Positions 1 to 7,336 of a stretch of 64,000 bases of DNA are shown here, one piece after another. Positions within the stretch are counted from its first letter, which is position 1. The number at the start of each line of letters is the position of its first letter. A model generated the notes under the pieces. It was not told where the DNA came from, did not search any database, and saw nothing but the letters and a program-made list of their open reading frames with translations. A program made the position numbers and the translations under genes. Source of the DNA: GCA-2748575 sp965222725 (GTDB lineage: Bacteria > Pseudomonadota > Gammaproteobacteria > Pseudomonadales > Ketobacteraceae); contig OZ244969.1 in assembly GCA_965222725.1 (NCBI GenBank), positions 62,001 through 126,000 of the forward strand. Reading direction: 5' to 3'.

Positions 1-848
1 AGTACGTAGCCTTTAAAGCCCCATTCATCCCGCAGCACATCCTGCAACAGGTATTTGCTGCCGCAGGCGGCGTCACCGTTGACGTAATTGTAGGAACACA
101 TAATGCTGTCCAGCCCGCCCTGCTTTACCAACACCTCAAACGGACGCAGGTATATTTCCCGCATGGCACGCTCGCCGATCACGGCGTTATAAAGAAAACG
201 GGAACCAATCACGCCGGACAAGGGCAGATAAGGCACGCCTATCAGCCCCTCCTGGGTATACACGCCATAGTGTTTGGCATTGGCAATCACGCCTTCGCTT
301 TCCACCCCCTGCATCCATTCCAGCCCCATTTGTGATACCAGATAAGGATCTTCACCAAAGGTTTCAAACACCCGGCCGCTGGTGTAAATACGCACCACAT
401 CCAGCGTCGGCGCGTGCACTACATCATTACCCTTGTTTTTGACTTCATTACCAATGGCCTTGCCCACCGCATGCGCCAGTTCCGGATTGAATGAGGAAGC
501 CACCGCCAGCGACGAAGGGAACGCGGTAGCTTTGCCTTCCCGCACCCCCAGGGGACCATCGGAATAGTAAACGGTATTCAGTCCGACTCTGGGCACTCCA
601 TCAGATACACCGGCGGCAGGCAGGCCGGTTAACGCCGAAATCAGGTTATCACCGGCCATCAGGCTCAGTTTTTCATCCAGGGTGAGCTCATCAAGAAGAA
701 GGGTGGTGCGTTCCTCCGGCGCAATGGTGGTGTCGCACCAGGGGCGCTCGGCGGGGTCTCCGCAGGTGTCGCTGCCAACGCAGCCCGTAAGGAGTGTAGT
801 GGTGACTACCCCTGTGAATAAAGCAAAGCGACTGAAGACTCCCCGCAT
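1..848 (-). CDS. GH3 beta-glucosidase-like lipoprotein, N-terminal part (runs off left edge)
   Basis: The minus strand reads open from the window edge to an ATG at 848, giving the first ~282 residues of a glycoside hydrolase family 3 enzyme. GH3 enzymes release terminal sugars, often glucose, from beta-linked oligosaccharides. Visible family blocks are DGPLGVREG, FETFGEDPYLVSQMG, the substrate-binding Lys-His in NAKHYGVY, and MCSYNYVNG. The N-terminus has a hydrophobic signal ending in a lipobox (LLTGC), so it is probably an exported lipoprotein. A G-rich Shine-Dalgarno stretch precedes the start; an in-frame ATG at 857 is an alternative but sits directly on that stretch. The catalytic Asp nucleophile, if conserved, would lie just past the edge. 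Substrate is not determinable. Confidence 0.9.
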   Translation of the reverse strand, partial: MRGVFSRFALFTGVVTTTLLTGCVGSDTCGDPAERPWCDTTIAPEERTTLLLDELTLDEKLSLMAGDNLISALTGLPAAGVSDGVPRVGLNTVYYSDGPLGVREGKATAFPSSLAVASSFNPELAHAVGKAIGNEVKNKGNDVVHAPTLDVVRIYTSGRVFETFGEDPYLVSQMGLEWMQGVESEGVIANAKHYGVYTQEGLIGVPYLPLSGVIGSRFLYNAVIGERAMREIYLRPFEVLVKQGGLDSIMCSYNYVNGDAACGSKYLLQDVLRDEWGFKGYV

Positions 849-1064
849 AGCAGCCATTCCCCCAAATGTGTTTTTATCGTTATTTGTTTGTGCTTATTGT
901 TATTTGATGGTGCCAGTAGCCGAGAATATCACCGCTGGACTGCGGGGTCTGTCAAATAGGTGACACGGGAGTACCATGATCGGCATACCTAATACTTTTA
1001 GCCCGATGCCACGAAAAGCACGCGTTTTGATTTGCAGCCAGCCAAAGTTGCTGTAATATCGACC

Positions 1065-1116
1065 ATCTTGCACACAATTACACCTAACATGAGTAGGAGT
1101 TAACCCTGTGCAAGAT
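1065..1116. repeat. 10-bp perfect inverted repeat in a gene-free stretch
   Basis: The ~310 bases between the GH3 start and the gene at 1163 hold no gene I can support. Within them ATCTTGCACA (1065-1074) is matched by its exact reverse complement TGTGCAAGAT (1107-1116) across a 32-base spacer. It could be a leader hairpin for the gene at 1163 or a pair of regulator half-sites. There is no run of T after the right arm, so it is not a typical terminator. Confidence 0.5.
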
Positions 1117-1162
1117 AAGCACATCTCACCAAACAGCCGCAAAGCAGGGAAGCACAAAACGT

Positions 1163-1537
1163 ATGAGTAATATCTACGAACAACCCAACGCAGACTTACT
1201 CCAACCGGAAGAAGTTGAATTCACCTTTTCCAATCTGGGCATATGGCGAAAGATTTATCTGGCACTGAACTGGCTGGTAGGAATCGCCTTTTTGATTGTC
1301 ATGGTTATCGGACTGGCAGAACCTGCCCAACAGCCGGATAGCCCAGATTCCCTTGTTATGGTTTTGCTCACGCTACTCTATCTGGCATTTTGCTTATGGG
1401 TGCATATAGCCATTTGCAAAAGAAAACTGGGCCAACTCATTGCATTGATTGTTATCCAGATCTTTCCATTATTTAACCCTGTCAGCGCGCTGATATTCTG
1501 GGCGATTTATTCAACCAGCAAAAAAGAAGTTGGTTGA
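1163..1537 (+). CDS. small inner-membrane protein, unknown function
   Basis: This 124-residue protein has a soluble N-terminus of about 28 residues and then three hydrophobic segments (roughly residues 35-52, 64-83 and 94-117), so it should be a small integral membrane protein. The opening MSNIYEQPNADL resembles the N-terminal tag seen on many short uncharacterised proteobacterial membrane proteins (DUF805/RDD-like), but the rest does not let me name a family. An AGGGAAG-like ribosome site precedes the ATG. A lipoprotein gene follows on the same strand after 30 bases, so the two may be co-transcribed. Function unknown. Confidence 0.75.
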   Translation: MSNIYEQPNADLLQPEEVEFTFSNLGIWRKIYLALNWLVGIAFLIVMVIGLAEPAQQPDSPDSLVMVLLTLLYLAFCLWVHIAICKRKLGQLIALIVIQIFPLFNPVSALIFWAIYSTSKKEVG

Positions 1538-1567
1538 ACGGGAAAAACGACTTAAGGAGAAAACGTC

Positions 1568-2176
1568 ATGAACATTAGATACCTGTTACTACTCGGACTG
1601 GTTTTTGTGTCCGGATGCGCAACAAACTCATTAACACCAAAAAACGCACACAAAGTCACCAAAGAAGAAGGAGTGGTTTTCGCGTCTGTTACCCGGGGTA
1701 TTAAACAGCGGGGAGCACTAATGACTAACGACGGTGTATCAGCAAGCTTCTTCTACCGCCAAGCAGGGCAGGACGCCCCTGGACGAGCAATGAATTCAGA
1801 CACATCCAGCCTGCTGGGTACAGGTACCGATGAAGTCAAGATAAGACACGGCAAGCTCAACGTTGCCAATCTCAAGCCAGGTACCTACGAAATCTACAAA
1901 TGGCTGCTGTTCGTCCCCGGCGGCACTTCCTACAAAACAATTGAGCCCAAGGCGTTTGAACCGATCCAGTTTGAAGTGAAAGAAGGTACTGCGTCTTACC
2001 TTGGACACCTCCACCTGGAAACCACCTACGGCGAGAATGTCTTCGGTATAGAGATAGAAGCCGGCGCGATTCCATCCTGCGAAGACCAGAGTGAACGGGA
2101 TATCAAACTGTTCAACACCTATTACCGTGCATTCAATAGCTGGCCCGTGATCAATGCAGCCATAGAATGCCAGTAA
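1568..2176 (+). CDS. putative lipoprotein, unknown function
   Basis: A 202-residue protein whose N-terminus (MNIRYLLLLGLVFVSGCATN) is a clear lipoprotein signal, with the VSGC lipobox placing the acylated Cys at residue 17. The start is well supported by AAGGAGA about 8 bases upstream. The mature part contains GTYEIYKWLLFVPGG and looks beta-rich; two further cysteines lie near the C-terminus. I do not recognise the family. It lies 30 bases after the small membrane protein gene and so may share its transcript. Being anchored in the envelope is the only role I can support. Confidence 0.75.
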   Translation: MNIRYLLLLGLVFVSGCATNSLTPKNAHKVTKEEGVVFASVTRGIKQRGALMTNDGVSASFFYRQAGQDAPGRAMNSDTSSLLGTGTDEVKIRHGKLNVANLKPGTYEIYKWLLFVPGGTSYKTIEPKAFEPIQFEVKEGTASYLGHLHLETTYGENVFGIEIEAGAIPSCEDQSERDIKLFNTYYRAFNSWPVINAAIECQ

Positions 2177-2225
2177 CCACTAATCTGGACTTGTTCTTCG
2201 CTTAACGGGATAATCCTCTACCGAA

Positions 2226-2291
2226 GTGGGGACGACCTCACCTCTCAATCCATTAACAGGGACGACCCTGATGACTTGAGAGGTGATTTTG
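2226..2291 (+). promoter_or_regulatory. guanidine-II (mini-ykkC) riboswitch with Shine-Dalgarno sequestration
   Basis: Two short hairpins with identical ACGA loops lie just upstream of the exporter gene: GTGGGG-ACGA-CCTCAC (2226-2241, one G-U pair) and CAGGG-ACGA-CCCTG (2257-2270). Paired hairpins with ACGR loops define the guanidine-II class, which controls SugE/Gdx exporters. The 11 bases at 2238-2248 (TCACCTCTCAA) are the exact complement of 2276-2286, which contain the GAGAGG ribosome site. They overlap the 3' side of hairpin 1. Hairpin formation and ribosome-site masking are therefore mutually exclusive: guanidine should stabilise the hairpins and free the site, an ON switch for translation. 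Confidence 0.9.
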
Positions 2292-2606
2292 AACTGGTTC
2301 ATTCTGATCATTGCCGGTTTGTTTGAAATCGGCTGGGCCATTGGGTTGAAGTATTCCGATGGTTTTACACGCTTATGGCCTACGGTTGGCACGGTCATTT
2401 CCCTGATTGCCAGCATTGTGCTGCTGGGCATTGCCATGCGTTCATTGCCTGTAGGAACAGCCTACGCCATATGGGTGGGCATAGGCGCAATCGGAACCGC
2501 CATCCTGGGAATGATTCTTTTTGGAGATTCCACTGAGCCATTAAAGCTGGTCAGCCTTTGCCTGATTTTTGCGGGTATTGTCGGGCTGAAGCTGGCCCAT
2601 GCATAA
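2289..2606 (+). CDS. gdx: guanidinium exporter, SMR family (SugE/Gdx)
   Basis: A 105-residue four-helix small multidrug resistance protein of the SugE/Gdx branch, which exchanges guanidinium for protons across the inner membrane as an antiparallel dimer. Seen here are the essential membrane Glu13 in GLFEIGWAIGLKYS, the PVGTAYAIWVGIGA block typical of the family, and a C-terminal GLKLAHA. I choose the TTG at 2289 as start: GAGAGG lies 5 bases upstream and the length then equals E. coli SugE. An in-frame GTG at 2283 would lie inside the ribosome site. The riboswitch directly upstream supports guanidine as the physiological substrate rather than quaternary ammonium compounds. Confidence 0.93.
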   Translation: MNWFILIIAGLFEIGWAIGLKYSDGFTRLWPTVGTVISLIASIVLLGIAMRSLPVGTAYAIWVGIGAIGTAILGMILFGDSTEPLKLVSLCLIFAGIVGLKLAHA

Positions 2607-2636
2607 CACTTGCAAAACAAAGGAAAAACAAAACCT

Positions 2637-3194
2637 ATGCACAGAGTAGTTATTGGAGCTGTCGCGAGCGCCATGTCTTTTTCGGCGCTCGCAGAAAACG
2701 GATTTTATGCAGGAGCGAACTGGGGGTATTTTCAGTACCAGGAAGAAGTGAACTTGTATGACGTTTCCGATTTTGAAACCGACGCAACAGGAATTGGCTT
2801 ACAACTCGGATACAAGTTCAACAATCTACTCATCTGGGAAGTACGCGCAGGCACCCAGGCAGGTGAAAGCAGGGAAACACTGACAATACTGGGCGATGAT
2901 CACGAACTGGAAATGACACTGGAAGGGTACTTTTCAGTGTATTACCGCCCGGAATTTCAATACAGATACGGGTTCGTCTATGGCCTTGTGGGGCATACTC
3001 ACTTAACAGGCGAAGCCACTATTCAAGAGCTTGATATATCAGTAGATATCGAGGGTAACGGTATATCTTATGGAGCTGGCATCGGGGTTGAAACCGAGAA
3101 AGGTGCCAGATTCAGTATTGAGTACCTGAATCTGTATGAGACCAGCAGCGTTACTATCGAGGGAATAAACCTGGTTGTTGCCGGTTCCTTCTGA
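2637..3194 (+). CDS. small outer-membrane beta-barrel protein (OmpA/opacity-like)
   Basis: This 185-residue protein starts with a signal peptide (MHRVVIGAVASAMSFSALA, cleavage before ENGF). The mature part alternates in the way of amphipathic strands and ends in a C-terminal Phe (VVAGSF), the usual signal for assembly by the BAM complex. Segments such as GFYAGANWGYF and GISYGAGIGVETEKGARFSIEY are typical of eight-strand barrels of the OmpA/opacity group. I start it at the ATG at 2637, where the signal peptide begins; a TTG at 2610 would add nine polar residues. It follows the exporter gene after 30 bases. No ligand can be inferred. Confidence 0.8.
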   Translation: MHRVVIGAVASAMSFSALAENGFYAGANWGYFQYQEEVNLYDVSDFETDATGIGLQLGYKFNNLLIWEVRAGTQAGESRETLTILGDDHELEMTLEGYFSVYYRPEFQYRYGFVYGLVGHTHLTGEATIQELDISVDIEGNGISYGAGIGVETEKGARFSIEYLNLYETSSVTIEGINLVVAGSF

Positions 3195-3204
3195 AAAAAT
3201 TACA

Positions 3205-3246
3205 GCCAAGAGCAACCTGAAAGGGTCACTCTTGGCAACGCTGACA
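3205..3246. terminator. hairpin between convergent genes
   Basis: GCCAAGAG (3205-3212) pairs with CTCTTGGC (3239-3246), with a further ACC/GGT pairing inside. It sits exactly between the stop of the outer-membrane protein gene and the stop of the DUF2333 gene, which converge. Neither side has a strong T run, so it is a weak terminator candidate or an mRNA 3'-end hairpin. Confidence 0.4.
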
Positions 3247-3255
3247 AGCTCTGGC

Positions 3256-4254
3256 CTACCCCTGAGCCAACAATTCCCTTAAATCAATAATGGCTGCGTT
3301 AGCCCGGGAAATATAATTCGCCATAACCAGTGAATGATTCGCCAGCATTCCAAAGCCGGAACCATTCAGAATCATGGGGCTGCCAACCGATTGCTGGGTA
3401 AGTTCCAGTTCACGGATAATCTGGGCCATGCTGGTGAGGGCGTTTTTCTTGGCCAGCACATCCTTGAAGTCATGTTCTATGGCTTTCAGTAAATGAATCA
3501 GTGCGTAGGCACTGCCGCGGGCTTCATAGAATACGTCGTCAATTTCCAGGAACGGGGTTTTAACCGTCATCTCGTCCGGGGCGTAACTGGCACGTTGTGC
3601 GGCACTATCGCCCGCCAGATCAATATTCACCTGCTCCTTGCCCACACTGGCGCTCAGGCGCTGGGATAAACTGCCCAAACGGGTTTCCACATCCGCCAGC
3701 CAGCTTCTCAAGTTATCGGCACGGGCAAAAAACTGGGAATGGCTGTTTTGGGAATCCACCAGGCGGGAACGGTAGTTTCTGAGAAAGCGAATCCCTTTAC
3801 GATATTCACCTTCGGTGGACGGAAACATAAAGCTGTCGCTGTCGAAGTTGAATTGCGGTTCGGCCTGGGCCAGATCGGGATCTTCCGCCGAGGTGGACTG
3901 GGAACGGGCAATATCCTTGCGCAAGGCACGGGACATATCCCGGACCTGCACCAGCACACCGAATTCCCAGTTGGGCATATTGTCAAGCCACAGGCCGGGT
4001 GGCAGCATATCGTTGGTTAGGTAACCCCCGTTTTTATTCAACAAGGTTTCGGCAAGGCGAATCAGGGTGGATGTGGTGGCGTAACCGGTAACGCTTCGCT
4101 CACCGGTGGCCAGGTTCAGGTCGGCATTTGCCCGCACATCCCAGGTGTCCGGTTCATCACTCCAGTAAATACCCAGCCCCGTGGCAACAATCAAAAAAAC
4201 GGCCACAACGGCCAGTACGGCTTTGGATATGGTACTACCCTGTTCGGTATTCAT
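3256..4254 (-). CDS. DUF2333 family membrane-anchored protein
   Basis: This 332-residue protein has one N-terminal membrane helix (about residues 12-30) followed by a long, largely helical domain that should face the periplasm. The sequence (for example LPPGLWLDNMPNWEFGVLVQ and FLRNYRSRLVDS) matches my memory of DUF2333, a proteobacterial family without an assigned function. The ATG at 4254 has GGGGGA five bases upstream; an in-frame GTG at 4266 overlaps that site and is less likely. It follows lapD by 25 bases on the same strand and is the last gene of the lapG-lapD unit, which suggests a link to the Lap biofilm system, though no domain proves this. Confidence 0.85.
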   Translation of the reverse strand: MNTEQGSTISKAVLAVVAVFLIVATGLGIYWSDEPDTWDVRANADLNLATGERSVTGYATTSTLIRLAETLLNKNGGYLTNDMLPPGLWLDNMPNWEFGVLVQVRDMSRALRKDIARSQSTSAEDPDLAQAEPQFNFDSDSFMFPSTEGEYRKGIRFLRNYRSRLVDSQNSHSQFFARADNLRSWLADVETRLGSLSQRLSASVGKEQVNIDLAGDSAAQRASYAPDEMTVKTPFLEIDDVFYEARGSAYALIHLLKAIEHDFKDVLAKKNALTSMAQIIRELELTQQSVGSPMILNGSGFGMLANHSLVMANYISRANAAIIDLRELLAQG

Positions 4255-4279
4255 ACTTTCCCCCACTTAAGGCCGCAAA

Positions 4280-6253
4280 TCAGGCGGCTTGTAACGATTT
4301 GGTCGGTTTACCCAGATAATAACCCTGTGCGCCATCCAATTGAAAGCTGCGCAACAGATTCCATTGCACTTCCTGCTCTACCATTTCAGCGGTGAGCAGA
4401 ATATTGCGGCTATGGGCAATACGCACCAGCGACTGCACAAAAAACTGATTGTCCAGATTATCACGAATATCACGGATATAACTCTGATCCACCTTGATGG
4501 AATACAAAGGCAATCCACTGAGATAACCAAAACTGCTGTTAGTGGTTCCAAAGTGATCGATAGACAGCTTGGCACCAGCTGCTTTCAGCCCTTCTGCAAG
4601 GCGTCGCAACTTGCCGTGCGACAGCCGCACGGTGACTTCCGGCACTTCAAAGATCAGGAAAGGCGCAACACCACCATGGTGACCCACTTTGGTAATCAGC
4701 CACTCGATAAAATCTTCACTGCGAATGGAATGGGGCGCCAGGTTGACGGCAATGGGTTTACGGATGGCTGCGGGCTGGGACTCCAGCGTTTCAATCACCG
4801 CGCGTACAATCATCTGATCAAAACCTTCTTCCAGGCCATAGCGCTCCACCAGCGGAATGAACAGACCGGCATTAAGCAGCTCGCCATTCACTTCGATTCT
4901 GGCCAGTGCTTCGTAATGCATTACCGACTGATCCACACAGGAGAGTACCGGCTGGAACTCAAAAGACACCTGCTTCTGATTGATCACACTTTTAAGCAGC
5001 GCTTCCCAGTCGTCCACATGGGATAACTCCGGCGCCATCGCGGTGCCATGGGTTTCTTCATCGAACACGACAAAATCCGCATTGGCCTGCTGGCGGGCTT
5101 CGGAAAGGGCGGAATTGGCCTGAGCTTCCAGCTGGCGGGCATCGCCACCGATATTGCAATAGCTCATGCCCACGCTCACCCATAACCCGGAGCCGCCTTC
5201 CCGCAGGGGCGGCAATTCATTGATTACTGCCAGGGCTGCGCTGACTTTACGCTTGGCCGTTTCCATATCCACATTGGGCAGCAGCGCCGCAAAGCGTGCG
5301 CCGGATACCCGCGCCACACAATGGCCTTCCACATCTTCCATCGCCATGCGCCACTGCTTACCGATTTGTTTGAGCAGCTCATCGCCGGCTTCCTTGCCAA
5401 ACTGTTCGTTGTATTCCAGCAGGCCGGACAATTGAATGCGTGCCAGTGCGCCGTTAAAGGGTTCTTCGGGGGAATGAATGCGGGCTTCCAGTTGCGCACT
5501 GAAAAAGCGGCCGTTGCCCAGACCGGAAACCGAATCCACATACGCCTGGTTGCGCACCTGCTCAATCTGCACCACCTGTTCGTCGAACAGCACTTTTAAT
5601 TGCCGGGTCATACGGTTCATGGCCTGCACCACGCGGCGCAATTCCCGGGTTTTGGGTAGTGGCTGCTGCACACTAAAATCTTTATGGCAGATGGCATCTG
5701 CCTGGTGCTCCAGCTCTTCCAGCGGGCGGAATACCCGTCGCAACACCAGCACCAGTACCACCCAGGCAACCGCTCCCACTACAAGAAACACAATAAAAGC
5801 CTGGTTGGCAGAACGCCACAACTGGCGATGAGCCTGATCGTTATCACTCAGAATGCGCAGTTTGCCGATTATCTGCCAGTCGTAGGTAATTTCGCTAACC
5901 CCGGGCACGGGATCGATGGACAGCCAGTTAATAAACCACTGGGGGACAGACTGAGGCGGCGGATTGCGATGACGGCTCACCAGCAACTCTCCCTGAGGCC
6001 CGCGCAATGTCAGTTCCCGGTAGTAGCCACGGTCAAAGATGGCATCCACCATGGTCTCCACCATGGCGATATCCTTTTTCCCCAGAGCCGGTGATATGGA
6101 AAGCCCCAGCGAGGTCGCCGTGTCCTGCGCATGCACATGCATCTGCTCCTGCACATAGTCGCGGGCATGATTAACGGTAATGGCAAATATCCCCACCAGC
6201 AGCACCAGCAGCAGTACCGTCAGCACAATAAAAAGTTGTCGTTTCAGTGTCAC
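4280..6253 (-). CDS. lapD: LapD-type c-di-GMP receptor (HAMP, degenerate GGDEF and EAL)
   Basis: A 657-residue inner-membrane receptor. It has TM helix 1 (residues 7-28), a LapD/MoxY-type periplasmic domain (about 30-150), TM helix 2 (152-172), HAMP, then GGDEF and EAL-like domains. The GGDEF site is VSGARF (about 316-321), so diguanylate cyclase activity is not expected. The EAL domain keeps EAL at 448-450, but the metal-site Asp-Asp of DDFGT is DH (566-567) and AEGVE is AEMVE, which points to binding rather than hydrolysis of c-di-GMP. In characterised systems, c-di-GMP-bound LapD holds the periplasmic protease LapG inactive and so stabilises adhesin-based biofilms. The GTG start has GGAGGG upstream. 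lapG lies 24 bases upstream. Confidence 0.93.
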   Translation of the reverse strand: MTLKRQLFIVLTVLLLVLLVGIFAITVNHARDYVQEQMHVHAQDTATSLGLSISPALGKKDIAMVETMVDAIFDRGYYRELTLRGPQGELLVSRHRNPPPQSVPQWFINWLSIDPVPGVSEITYDWQIIGKLRILSDNDQAHRQLWRSANQAFIVFLVVGAVAWVVLVLVLRRVFRPLEELEHQADAICHKDFSVQQPLPKTRELRRVVQAMNRMTRQLKVLFDEQVVQIEQVRNQAYVDSVSGLGNGRFFSAQLEARIHSPEEPFNGALARIQLSGLLEYNEQFGKEAGDELLKQIGKQWRMAMEDVEGHCVARVSGARFAALLPNVDMETAKRKVSAALAVINELPPLREGGSGLWVSVGMSYCNIGGDARQLEAQANSALSEARQQANADFVVFDEETHGTAMAPELSHVDDWEALLKSVINQKQVSFEFQPVLSCVDQSVMHYEALARIEVNGELLNAGLFIPLVERYGLEEGFDQMIVRAVIETLESQPAAIRKPIAVNLAPHSIRSEDFIEWLITKVGHHGGVAPFLIFEVPEVTVRLSHGKLRRLAEGLKAAGAKLSIDHFGTTNSSFGYLSGLPLYSIKVDQSYIRDIRDNLDNQFFVQSLVRIAHSRNILLTAEMVEQEVQWNLLRSFQLDGAQGYYLGKPTKSLQAA

Positions 6254-6277
6254 TGTTTTCCCTCCACGTCGCCTCCG

Positions 6278-6943
6278 TCAGGGCTGCAAATGCATGGCCA
6301 TTCGATCCCGAAGTTCCCGCCACATGACGATATCGTCAGCACTGCCCAGGCGGGTATCCCCCTGTTGTTTGGCCTTCCATAATCCATCGCCGTTAAAGCT
6401 GTATACCGGCACCAGATCCTTGCGCTCATTGGCCGGCAGAATACGGTTGGTCAGATTATCCAGCACCAACGGTGGCCTGCCCTGCTCTCTATAATAGGTC
6501 AAAACCATATGGGCCTGATTTAATTCCAGTGCTTTTACGTAAGTCAGGCGCATTTTTTGGGTAGGCAGCCCCAGTTCTTTCAGGGTGAAATACTTGGCAA
6601 TGGCGAAGTCCTCGCAATCACCCCCGTTAGTCGCCAGCAGTTCTATGGGGGTTGCCCAGTAATCCCCCCGCTGCCAGTGAGCCTGATCATCCAGAAAACG
6701 CACCTGATTAAAAAACCGGTTCACGGAATCCAGCTGAGTATCTTCACTGCGGTGTTTCAGTTTTCCCACCAGGGCGTCCCAGTCCCGCACGCGGCGCTCA
6801 GCGTCGGCGCCGTAACGGGACTTAATATTCCCCAGAAAAAAATCACTGAACCCAAGGCCTGACTCGGCGATGGCAAATACCGGCAGAAAGGCGCACAGGC
6901 CAAACACCAGCACCAGACAACGTACAGTGGATTTATTCAGCAC
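6278..6943 (-). CDS. lapG: LapG-type periplasmic cysteine protease
   Basis: A 221-residue bacterial transglutaminase-like cysteine protease. It has a signal peptide (cleavage near FAIA-ES) and the Cys-His-Asp triad in order: Cys in NGGDCEDFAIAKY, His in QAHMVLTYY and Asp in LVLDNL. LapG cleaves the N-terminal region of large LapA-like adhesins to release cells from a biofilm when LapD lets it go; calcium is needed in known members. It is the first gene of lapG-lapD-DUF2333, with a GTG start preceded by GGAG. No large RTX adhesin or LapBCE exporter gene lies in this window, so the substrate must be encoded elsewhere. Confidence 0.93.
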   Translation of the reverse strand: MLNKSTVRCLVLVFGLCAFLPVFAIAESGLGFSDFFLGNIKSRYGADAERRVRDWDALVGKLKHRSEDTQLDSVNRFFNQVRFLDDQAHWQRGDYWATPIELLATNGGDCEDFAIAKYFTLKELGLPTQKMRLTYVKALELNQAHMVLTYYREQGRPPLVLDNLTNRILPANERKDLVPVYSFNGDGLWKAKQQGDTRLGSADDIVMWRELRDRMAMHLQP

Positions 6944-7336
6944 CCCGGCTCCGAGTCAGAACAAGATGAATTCAAAGGCATATCCACTAACTATAGCAAG
7001 TATCCCGGATGTCACCGTTCAATCCGGTAAGCGATTGAGACTTATAGAGAAAAAGCCGTCATAATCCCGTGGCATAATCGTTTTTCAGCTGCTGGGGAAC
7101 TCCCGGCACCGGGGCAGATCCAACAAATGCCACCGAACAGAAACCCTGTAAGCAGGCGCCATAGCAGGAAAATACCTGAATGGCATCACAAAATGGTCAC
7201 GGTGAGCATCAGGGGCTGCTAATAGCCACCCAATTGATGGAAACGTGACCTATATTTAGACAGAGCAGGGGCTGGCAACGTACACTCCTAAGCCATCAAG
7301 GCCAGCGCCTCCACAGATTCAGGAACACAGGTACTA
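6944..7336. other. gene-free divergent intergenic region
   Basis: About 390 bases between the divergent lapG and dsbD starts. I find no plausible reading frame, RNA gene or strong hairpin. It must hold both promoters; a TTGAGA (near 7035) and CATAAT pair is present on the plus strand but with 19-base spacing, too weak to assign. Confidence 0.5.

Noticed and set aside
3256..6943. LapA adhesin or LapBCE exporter genes expected with lapDG
   Set aside because: No very large repeat protein or type I exporter gene is present anywhere in the window.
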